Assembly: GCF_016135805.1 (NCBI RefSeq)
Contig: NZ_JADWOX010000002.1
Location: 186,001 to 250,000 of the forward strand
Direction: 5' to 3'
Origin: Caulobacter hibisci
GTDB taxonomy: Bacteria > Pseudomonadota > Alphaproteobacteria > Caulobacterales > Caulobacteraceae
DNA: 64,000 nucleotides
The notes under the pieces are model-generated. The model did not search any database and was not told where the DNA came from. It was given only the letters and a program-made list of their open reading frames with translations. Both the position numbers and the translations under genes were made by a program. This document shows positions 45,389-52,539 of the stretch, piece after piece (position 1 is the stretch's first letter; the number at the start of each line of letters is the position of its first letter).

Positions 45389-46840
45389 ATGCAGGCGGGG
45401 GCGAGGGAGCGGTGGCTGGCGACCCTGATGGTCGCCGTGCTGTCGGCGCTCGTCCTCGTCCCGCGCCTCGGCCAACCGGCCCAGCCGATCTGGGACGAGG
45501 CCTACTACCTGACCTCGACCCAGCGCTATCTGGAGCGCACCGCCCAGTTCGCCTCGCATCCGCCGCTGGGCCTGATGCTGATCGCGGCGGGGGCGCTGGT
45601 CGTCGACGGCAACCGCGACCTGCCGACCCATCGCTTGGCCGAGACCAAGTCGGTCAAGGGCGAGGACGTGTCGGTCGGATACAGCTACTGGGGCCTGCGC
45701 GCGGCTTCGGTCGTGTTCGGGATCCTGGGCGCGGCGCTGTTCTTCCGTCTGGCCCTGGTCCTCAATGGCGGGCGTCTGGGCGCGGCCCAGGCCTTCGCCA
45801 ACCTCTACATCTTCGACAACGCCCTGGCCGTGCAGTTCCGGGCCGGGCATCTGGACGCCTTCCAGTCGGTCTTCCTGCTGGCGGCGCTGCTGGTTCTGGC
45901 CGTCGCGTCGCGGCGTGTGAAGCCCCGGATTGCCGACGCTCTGGCCTTCGGCGTCTTGATCGGCCTGGCCGCCATGGTTCGGTTGAACGCGGTGGTTCTG
46001 GCTCCGATCGGCCTGCTGCTGCCGATCTTGGCGTGGCGCGGACCAAAGCCGTGGCGCGCCGCGGGAGCGCGGGTGCTCGCGCTCGTTGGCGGCGGTCTTG
46101 CGGCGGTCGCAGTGGTGATGACGATCCATGTGGCAGTCGCGCCCCTGCCGCCGATGCGCGGCGAGCCGGCCGGCGCGCGGGACACGGCCTTCGTCTCGCC
46201 AACCTATCGCGACTTCCTGGAGGGCAAGCGGTCCCTGTCGCCAGCCGTGGTCTGGGCGGCCGGATCCGACTACCGCCGCTTTATCGCCGCCGACTTCGCC
46301 GGCACGCCCAAGGCCGATCCCAACGGCTCCTCGCCCCTCGGCTGGCCGTTATCCGTCGGCGCGATCAACTACCGCTGGGACTCGGATGGCCGCACCACGC
46401 GCTACCTGCAACTGGTCGGCAATCCGGCGGGCTGGGCGATCGGCCTGCTGGGGATGCTGTTGGCGGCGGGGCTCGTCTGCCTGCGCCGAGGTCTCGACGA
46501 CGATGCGGTGCTCCGCCGCCGGCTGATGCTGACCCTGCTGGCCGGCTGGACCATGTTCATGACCGCGCACCTGCTGCTGGCCCAGCAGCGGGTCCTGTAC
46601 CTCTATCATTACTTCCCGGGGCTTCTGATCAGCTGGGCCCTGGCGATCCTGGCCTTCGAGGAGGCCTGCGCCCGCTGGCCAGCCGTCGCGCGCCGCCGCA
46701 TGCCGTTGCTGGCGGCCGCGACGGGGGCGGTGCTGCTGGGCTTCCTGGCCTATGCGCCTTTCACCTATCACCGCCCCCTGACCCACGCCGGCTGCGCGGT
46801 TAGGACCCTGCTGGGGCCGCATGTAGCGGATTGCCGCTAG
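45389..46840 (+). CDS. PMT/GT39-like integral membrane glycosyltransferase
   Basis: A 483-residue GT-C glycosyltransferase with about ten to twelve TM helices. The first loop carries the catalytic acidic pair Asp36-Glu37 in IWDEAYYL and HPPLG (57-61), both marks of the protein O-mannosyltransferase (PMT, GT39) group, which move mannose from a polyprenyl-phosphate carrier to Ser/Thr on exported proteins. Later helices include YLYHYFPGLLISWALAILAFE. It starts 3 bp after the stop of the polyserine dioxygenase gene, so the two are almost certainly co-expressed. Family is well supported; donor sugar and acceptor are inferred. Other possible roles are lipid or glycan glycosylation. Confidence 0.8.
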   Translation: MQAGARERWLATLMVAVLSALVLVPRLGQPAQPIWDEAYYLTSTQRYLERTAQFASHPPLGLMLIAAGALVVDGNRDLPTHRLAETKSVKGEDVSVGYSYWGLRAASVVFGILGAALFFRLALVLNGGRLGAAQAFANLYIFDNALAVQFRAGHLDAFQSVFLLAALLVLAVASRRVKPRIADALAFGVLIGLAAMVRLNAVVLAPIGLLLPILAWRGPKPWRAAGARVLALVGGGLAAVAVVMTIHVAVAPLPPMRGEPAGARDTAFVSPTYRDFLEGKRSLSPAVVWAAGSDYRRFIAADFAGTPKADPNGSSPLGWPLSVGAINYRWDSDGRTTRYLQLVGNPAGWAIGLLGMLLAAGLVCLRRGLDDDAVLRRRLMLTLLAGWTMFMTAHLLLAQQRVLYLYHYFPGLLISWALAILAFEEACARWPAVARRRMPLLAAATGAVLLGFLAYAPFTYHRPLTHAGCAVRTLLGPHVADCR

Positions 46841-46926
46841 GGCAGGCGCTCAACGGGCTTGCGAGAGGCTCGTCTCGCCCGCTACCACAGGTCCCGCGGT
46901 GGTCCGCGAACGGCCGAGCGGAGCGC

Positions 46927-47952
46927 ATGAGCGACATCACCATCGTCGATATCGCCAAGCAGGCGGGGGTCTCGATCAAGACCGTCTCGCGGGTGATCAA
47001 TCGCGAGGAGGGCGTCGGCCCCGAGACCCGCGCGCGGGTCGAGGACCTGGTCGCCAAGCTCGGCTACCGCCCCAATGTCTCGGCCCGCTCGCTGTCGAGC
47101 CGTCGCAGCTACCTGATCGGCGTGGTCTTCATGCGGGTCGGCGCCTACCACTATGTCGGCGAGGTCCAGGTCGGCGCCATGCGCGCCTGCCGCCGGGCCG
47201 GCTATCATATGGTCATCGAGCAGGTCGACGACCTGGGGCAGGGCAGGGGGCCGACCTTCGGCGAGGCGCTGAAGGCGGGACGGTTCGACGGCTTGGTCCT
47301 GACGCCGCCGGTCTGCGACGACCCGGAGATCCTGGCGATCATCGAGGCGCAGGGCCTGGCCTATGTCCGCGTCGCGCCGGGGCGCGACTTCGGCCGCTCG
47401 CCCTATGTCTTCATGGACGACCAGCAGGCCGCCCACGACATGACCGCCCGGCTGTGGGACCTGGGGCACCGCCGCATCGGCTTCATCGACGGTCCCGCCG
47501 ACCACGGCTCGGCCCGCCGCCGGCGCGAAGGCTACATGACCGCCATGGCCGAGCGTGGAGCGCGCGTGCGGCCCGAATGGATCGCGGGCGGCGACTTCAT
47601 GCCGCTGTCGGGCCTGGAGGCCGGCGACCGGCTGCTGGCGCTGTCCGAGCCGCCGACGGCGATCTTCGCCGCCAACGACGCCATGGCCCTGGGCGTGCTG
47701 TCGGCGGCGTCGAAGCGGGGTGTTTCCGTGCCGGGCGAGCTGACGGTGGTCGGCTTCGACGATGGTCCGCTGGCCGAGTCGTCCTGGCCCAGTCTGACCA
47801 CCGTGCACCAGCCGATCGCCGAAATGGCGGAGGCCGCCGCCGAGATGCTGATCGAAGGATTCGGCGACCCGCGCTTCCGCAACCGCACCGCCGCCCGGCA
47901 ACTCGACTACCACCTCGTCGAACGCGGCTCGTCGTCCAGGCCGGCGTCCTGA
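46927..47952 (+). CDS. LacI-family transcriptional regulator
   Basis: A 341-residue repressor. The HTH is at residues 4-24 (ITIVDIAKQAGVSIKTVSRVIN), with the hinge GYRPNVSARSLSSRRS that inserts in the DNA minor groove at a central CG. The effector domain is periplasmic-binding-protein-like (IGVVFMRVGAYHYVGEVQVGAMRACRRAGYHMVIEQ; GHRRIGFIDGPADHGSARRRREGY; PTAIFAANDAMALGVLSAA; VVGFDDGPLAE). The start at 46927 is supported by similarity. Two perfect palindromes with central CG lie just downstream, in front of the TBDR-GH3 genes, and are likely its operators. A sugar freed by those enzymes is the expected inducer. Confidence 0.92.
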   Translation: MSDITIVDIAKQAGVSIKTVSRVINREEGVGPETRARVEDLVAKLGYRPNVSARSLSSRRSYLIGVVFMRVGAYHYVGEVQVGAMRACRRAGYHMVIEQVDDLGQGRGPTFGEALKAGRFDGLVLTPPVCDDPEILAIIEAQGLAYVRVAPGRDFGRSPYVFMDDQQAAHDMTARLWDLGHRRIGFIDGPADHGSARRRREGYMTAMAERGARVRPEWIAGGDFMPLSGLEAGDRLLALSEPPTAIFAANDAMALGVLSAASKRGVSVPGELTVVGFDDGPLAESSWPSLTTVHQPIAEMAEAAAEMLIEGFGDPRFRNRTAARQLDYHLVERGSSSRPAS

Positions 47953-48073
47953 TCTCGCGCGAGTTGCGGGAATTTATTCCGGTTATGTACTGAAATAGGG
48001 GATCATGAATCCCTGGTAAAATCGGTATAGGCGATCAAAATTCCAGACAGCGGTGTCTTCTGAAAATGACGTA

Positions 48074-48085
48074 GACAACGTTGTC
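48074..48085. promoter_or_regulatory. LacI-type operator 1
   Basis: GACAACGTTGTC is a perfect 12-bp palindrome with the central CG normal for LacI-family sites. It lies about 120 bp after the lacI-type gene and 190 bp before the TBDR start. Confidence 0.8.
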
Positions 48086-48103
48086 GTATCGTGGTGTCAA
48101 TCT

Positions 48104-48119
48104 ACGACAACGTTGTCGT
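48104..48119. promoter_or_regulatory. LacI-type operator 2
   Basis: ACGACAACGTTGTCGT is a perfect 16-bp palindrome with the same core as operator 1. The centres of the two sites are 32 bp apart, close to three helical turns, so two dimers could bind the same DNA face. Confidence 0.85.
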
Positions 48120-48274
48120 CATCGGGACATCCCGCCAGGGCAGCGTTGCTCAAACCCCGGGACAAGGGGTGGAGGAAACATAGCCCGGACGTCCAAAGCG
48201 GCGCCGGGACCTGGCTGGAGCCGGCGGCGCGAGAGCGTCGATCCGTCCCCGGCTGCGCAGGAAAGGGGACAGAC

Positions 48275-50467
48275 ATGCGCACCATGCTCTTCGCTTCGGC
48301 CGCCCTGGCGGTCGTTTGCTTCAACGCGCCCGCCGCCTTCGCCCAAGAGGGCGAGGCCGTGCAGCTCGACGAGGTCGTCATCACCGCCCAGCGGCGTAGT
48401 GAAAACCTGCAGAAGACCCCGCTGACCGTTTCGGCGGTCACCGGCGACAAGCTGGAATCGCAGGGGATCAAGACCGTGGTCGACCTGGCCAGCCAGGTTC
48501 CGGCTCTGCAGATCACCTCCAGCGGCGCCGGTACGGCCCAGGTCTTCCTGCGCGGCATCGGCAGCACCAACACCACCGAGGTCGGCGACCCGGCGGTGGC
48601 CTACCATATCGACGGCATCTATCAGGCCCGCTCCAGCTCGCTGGGCGCGCTGTTCTACGACGTCGACCGGGTGGAAGTGCTGCGCGGCCCGCAGGGCACG
48701 CTCTACGGCCGCAACGCCACGGCCGGCGCCATCAACGTCATCACCAAGAAGCCGGTGCTGGGCGAGTATGAAGGCTCGGGCCTGCTCGACGTCGGCAACT
48801 ACGCCGCCCTCACCACCTCGGGCATGGTCAACGTGCCGATCGGCGACACCCTGGCCGTCCGCGCCTCGTTCCAGCAGAGCCGCCACGACGGCTATGTGAA
48901 GTCGATCAAGAACGGCTCGGGGACCGGAGGTAACGATCGCTACGACCAGGACGACAAGTCGGCCCGCCTGCGGGTCTTGTGGAAGCCGACCGACGCCTTC
49001 TCGCTGCTGGTCAACGCCGATCACCTGCATCAGGGCGGGGCCGGCGGCGGCGACGGAACCTACGGCACCACCAGGGTCACCGGCGATCCGTGGACCTGCA
49101 ACTGCTCGACCAATCTCTATCGCGACAACCGCTTCTTCAGCACCAGCGCCGAGGCCAACTGGGACCTGGGTTTCGCCAACCTGACCTACCTGGTCGGCTA
49201 CAACTATTCGGAGCTGGACCGCACCGGCGAGAACGCCAGCAGCGGTGCGCCCAACTACTTCTGGGGCGAGGATCACACCTGGTCGCACGAGTTGCGCCTG
49301 GGCGGCGACACCGGCAAGCTTAAGTGGGTGGTCGGTCTCTATCGCTTCACCGAGAACAACGACGTCGACTTCCGCGTCTTCCTGGCGACCAACTCGTACC
49401 TGTCGTTCATCCAGCCCGAGGTCACCGCCGAAAGCATCGCCGTCTTCGGCCAGACCACCTACGAGGTCACCGACCGGCTGCGCGTCACCGGCGGCCTGCG
49501 CTATACCGAGGATCAGAAGGGCCGCACCGGCGGCACCTACATCACCAATTCCAGCGGGGCCATCGTCTCGACCGTGGTGGCCAATATCGCCAGCGCCAAG
49601 TGGGACGCCACCAACTGGAAGCTGGGCGCCGACTTCGACCTGACCTCGACGTCGATGCTCTATGCGAACATCGCCACGGGCTACAAGGCGGGCGGCTACT
49701 ACGACGGGGTCACCGACAACGTCTATGCGCCGGAGAAGATCACCTCCTACGAGGCGGGGGTGAAGAACCGCTTCCTCGACAACCGCCTGCAGGTGAACGC
49801 GACGGCGTTCCTCTACGACTATCGCGACTTCCAGGTCAGCGCCCTGGGCACGATCGGCGGGCAGGACGCAACGGTCACCCTCAACGCTGACAAGGCCAAG
49901 ATCTACGGCCTGGAGTTCGAGACCAACCTGGCGATCACCGAGCACGACCGCATCGACGCCACCCTGGGCTGGCTGCACGCCGAATATACCGACTTCGTGC
50001 TGCCGCGCGGGGACTCGTTCTCGAACAACGACGCCAACGCCGCGATCGCCGCCTGCTATACGGCCAACTACTCGGCGGCCGCGCCGCGCTCGACCGACTT
50101 CTCCGGTTGCCGCATGGCCCGCACGCCGGAATGGAGCGTCAATGTCGGCTACCAGCACATCTGGGAGCCGAGCTTCGGCGGCACGCTCACCGGCCGGGTC
50201 CAGAGCCACTACGAAAGCGCCAAGAACCTAGAATATCACGGCTTCGCCCAGAACCGGGAAGGGGCCTTCACCAAGACCGACGTCAGCCTGACCTACGCCA
50301 GCGCCGACGACCGGTGGACCCTGCAAGGCTATGTCCGCAACCTCGAGGACGACGCGGTCCGCACCGCTTCGTCGCCCAACTCGACGACGGGCCTGGCCAG
50401 CAACGGCGGCGGGGAATTCTACGCGCCGCCGCGCACCTACGGTCTGCGCCTGGGCGTGACCTTCTAG
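48275..50467 (+). CDS. TonB-dependent receptor (LacI-controlled)
   Basis: An outer-membrane TBDR of 730 residues. The ATG at 48275 follows AAAGGGGA and starts the signal peptide MRTMLFASAALAVVCFNAPAAFAQ. The TonB-box region is LDEVVITAQRRSENLQKTP, then the plug (VVDLASQVPALQITSSGAGTAQVFLRGIGS; VAYHIDGIYQARS; VLRGPQGTLYGRNATAGAINVITKKP). The barrel ends with the aromatic strand TYGLRLGVTF. The LRGPQGTLYGRNATAGAINV plug is that of the FecA/CirA-like class with no N-terminal signalling domain. It is followed by a strong terminator and then GH3 genes, so a beta-linked plant oligosaccharide is the likely ligand. Confidence 0.92.
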   Translation: MRTMLFASAALAVVCFNAPAAFAQEGEAVQLDEVVITAQRRSENLQKTPLTVSAVTGDKLESQGIKTVVDLASQVPALQITSSGAGTAQVFLRGIGSTNTTEVGDPAVAYHIDGIYQARSSSLGALFYDVDRVEVLRGPQGTLYGRNATAGAINVITKKPVLGEYEGSGLLDVGNYAALTTSGMVNVPIGDTLAVRASFQQSRHDGYVKSIKNGSGTGGNDRYDQDDKSARLRVLWKPTDAFSLLVNADHLHQGGAGGGDGTYGTTRVTGDPWTCNCSTNLYRDNRFFSTSAEANWDLGFANLTYLVGYNYSELDRTGENASSGAPNYFWGEDHTWSHELRLGGDTGKLKWVVGLYRFTENNDVDFRVFLATNSYLSFIQPEVTAESIAVFGQTTYEVTDRLRVTGGLRYTEDQKGRTGGTYITNSSGAIVSTVVANIASAKWDATNWKLGADFDLTSTSMLYANIATGYKAGGYYDGVTDNVYAPEKITSYEAGVKNRFLDNRLQVNATAFLYDYRDFQVSALGTIGGQDATVTLNADKAKIYGLEFETNLAITEHDRIDATLGWLHAEYTDFVLPRGDSFSNNDANAAIAACYTANYSAAAPRSTDFSGCRMARTPEWSVNVGYQHIWEPSFGGTLTGRVQSHYESAKNLEYHGFAQNREGAFTKTDVSLTYASADDRWTLQGYVRNLEDDAVRTASSPNSTTGLASNGGGEFYAPPRTYGLRLGVTF

Positions 50468-50485
50468 CCTTCCTTGCTTCCCCCT

Positions 50486-50526
50486 CGCGCCCGGCGGACC
50501 CTGCCCGCCGGGCGCGCTTTGTTTTT
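50486..50526 (+). terminator. Strong intrinsic terminator between TBDR and GH3 genes
   Basis: CGCGCCCGGCGG (50486-50497) pairs with CCGCCGGGCGCG (50505-50516), a perfect 12-bp stem, followed by CTTTGTTTTT. It begins 19 bp after the TBDR stop and 65 bp before the next gene. Confidence 0.88.
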
Positions 50527-50550
50527 CGAATTGCCAAGCGAGTTTAGCCG

Positions 50551-52527
50551 ATGATCCTCGACCGCCGCCTCCTGCTCCTGGCCGCTTCGGCCGCGATCCT
50601 CGGCGGGCCGGCCTCCGCCGCGCCCAAGCAACCTGAACTGGGCGTTCGCGACGGCAAGGTCATCACCGTCGACGGCCTGAAGTTCCGCGACCTCGATCGC
50701 GACGGCAAGCTGGCGCCCTACGAGGACTGGCGGCTGTCGCCCGAAGCACGCGCCGCCGATCTCAGCCAGCGCATGACGCTGGACGAGAAGGCCGGACAGA
50801 TGATGCACGGCACTCTGCCGGCGACCGGACCGATGGGCGTGGCCGGCATGGGCTCGGGCTACGACATGGCCAAGGCGACGCCGCTGGTCATCGACCGTCA
50901 CGTCACCACCTTCATCACCCGCCTGGCGGGCGCACCGGCCTTCCTGGCCGAGCAGAACAACGCCATCCAGGCCGTCGCCGAGAAGGGACGCCTCGGCGTG
51001 CCGGCGACGATCAGCACCGATCCGCGCCACCACTTCCAGTTCACGGCCGGCGCCAGCGTCGAGGCCGGCGGCTTCTCCAAGTGGCCGGAGGCCCCGGGCC
51101 TGGCCGCCATCGGCGACGCCAAGCTGGTCAAGCGCTTCGGGGAGATCGCCCGCCAGGAATACCGAGCCGTCGGCATCCACCAGGCCCTGTCGCCGATGGC
51201 CGACCTGTCGACCGAACCGCGCTGGCCGCGCACCAGCGGCACCTTCGGCGAGGACGTCGACCTCGTCGGCAAGATGACCAAGGCCTATATCCAGGGCTTC
51301 CAGGGCTCGGACACCGGTTTGGCCAGCAACGGCGTCTCGGCCGTGGTCAAGCACTGGGTCGGCTACGGCGCGTCGGCCAAGGGCTTCGACGGCCACAACA
51401 GCTACGGCCGCTACGCCGTCTTTCCCAAGGGCCAGTTCGACCTGCACGTGAAGCCGTTCGACGAGGCGTTCGCGGCCGGTGTCGTCGGCGTGATGCCGAC
51501 CTACGCCATCCTCCAGGGCGTGGCGCTCGAAGGCACGCCGCTGGAGCCCGTGGCGGCCGGCTTCTCCAAGCAGTTGCTGACCTACCTGCTGCGCGGCAAG
51601 CACGGCTTCAAGGGCATCGTGCTGTCGGACTGGGCGATCACCAACGACTGCGGCGAGACCTGCCGCAACGGCTTCCCGGCCGGGGTGCGTCCCAGCTTCG
51701 AGGGCTTCTCCACCGCCTGGGGCGTCGAGGACCTGGCCAAGGTCGATCGCTACGCCAAGGGCGTCAATGCGGGCCTCGACCAGTTCGGCGGCGTCGAGGA
51801 CACGGCCGAACTGGTGGCCGCGGTGAAGGCGGGCAAGATCACGGAAGCGCGGATCGACGAGTCTGTGAAGCGCATCCTGGTGGTGAAGTTCGCGCAGGGC
51901 CTGTTCGAGAACCCCTATGTCGACCCCAAGGCCGCCACGGCCGTGGTCGGCTCCAAGACCTTCGTCGCCGAGGGCCAGGCGGCCCAGAGCGCGGCCCTGA
52001 CGGTGCTGGAGAACAAGAACGGCCTGCTGCCGCTGAAGGCCGCCGGCCGCAAGGTGTGGCTGAAGGGCGTGTCGCCCGAGGCGGCCAAGGCCCATGGCCT
52101 GACGCCGGTCGACGACCTGGCCCAGGCCGATCTGGCCATCATCCGCGCGGCGACGCCGTTCGAGACCCTGCACCCCAACTACACCTTCGGCAGCTTCCAG
52201 CACGAGGGCGACCTGTCGTTCAAGGACGGCAACGCCGACTACGAGGCCATCAAGGCCGCCTCGGCCAAGGTCCCGACGATCGTCAGCGTCTATCTCGACC
52301 GCCCGGCGATCCTGACCAATGTCCGCGACAAGGCCGCCGTGCTGGTCGGCGACTTCGGGGCCAGCGACGAGGCCTTCCTCGACGCCGTCACCGGCAAGGC
52401 CAAGGCCCATGGCAAGCTGCCCTTCGAGCTGCCCTCGTCGATGGCCGCCGTCGAAGCCCAGGCCGAAGACGCCCCGCACGACAGCGAAAAGCCGCTCTAT
52501 CCGATCCACTACGGCCTGACCTACTGA
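50551..52527 (+). CDS. Secreted GH3 glycosidase with EF-hand-like loop
   Basis: A 658-residue glycoside hydrolase family 3 enzyme with signal peptide (MILDRRLLLLAASAAILGGPASA). The predicted nucleophile is Asp360 in GIVLSDWAITND. Other GH3 markers are RMTLDEKAGQMMHG, PRHHFQFTAGASVEAGGFSKWPEAPGLAA, LSPMADLSTEPRWPRTSGTFGED and VVKHWVGYGA. An uncommon feature is a full EF-hand calcium loop pattern at residues 47-58 (DLDRDGKLAPYE: acidic at 1, 3, 5, Gly at 6, Glu at 12) just after the signal peptide. GH3 includes beta-glucosidases, xylosidases and exo-glucanases; which one cannot be told. It ends 12 bp before the second GH3. Confidence 0.9.
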   Translation: MILDRRLLLLAASAAILGGPASAAPKQPELGVRDGKVITVDGLKFRDLDRDGKLAPYEDWRLSPEARAADLSQRMTLDEKAGQMMHGTLPATGPMGVAGMGSGYDMAKATPLVIDRHVTTFITRLAGAPAFLAEQNNAIQAVAEKGRLGVPATISTDPRHHFQFTAGASVEAGGFSKWPEAPGLAAIGDAKLVKRFGEIARQEYRAVGIHQALSPMADLSTEPRWPRTSGTFGEDVDLVGKMTKAYIQGFQGSDTGLASNGVSAVVKHWVGYGASAKGFDGHNSYGRYAVFPKGQFDLHVKPFDEAFAAGVVGVMPTYAILQGVALEGTPLEPVAAGFSKQLLTYLLRGKHGFKGIVLSDWAITNDCGETCRNGFPAGVRPSFEGFSTAWGVEDLAKVDRYAKGVNAGLDQFGGVEDTAELVAAVKAGKITEARIDESVKRILVVKFAQGLFENPYVDPKAATAVVGSKTFVAEGQAAQSAALTVLENKNGLLPLKAAGRKVWLKGVSPEAAKAHGLTPVDDLAQADLAIIRAATPFETLHPNYTFGSFQHEGDLSFKDGNADYEAIKAASAKVPTIVSVYLDRPAILTNVRDKAAVLVGDFGASDEAFLDAVTGKAKAHGKLPFELPSSMAAVEAQAEDAPHDSEKPLYPIHYGLTY

Positions 52528-52539
52528 GGACCCGCGACC

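Larger units (their letters stand above)
47953..48274. promoter_or_regulatory. Regulatory region between lacI-type gene and TBDR
   Basis: 322 bp without a gene. Besides the two LacI-type palindromes it has two short dyads close to the regulator's end: GGAAT-TT-ATTCC (47969-47980) and GGGAT-CATGA-ATCCC (47999-48013). The AT-rich block at 47970-48050 and the GC-rich leader after 48120 suggest that transcription starts near the operators and leaves a leader of about 150 nt. Confidence 0.6.

Noticed and set aside
47969..47980. GGAAT-TT-ATTCC near the LacI gene as an IolR site
   Set aside because: The spacer between GGAA and TTCC is four, not six, and the genes around it have no tie to inositol.
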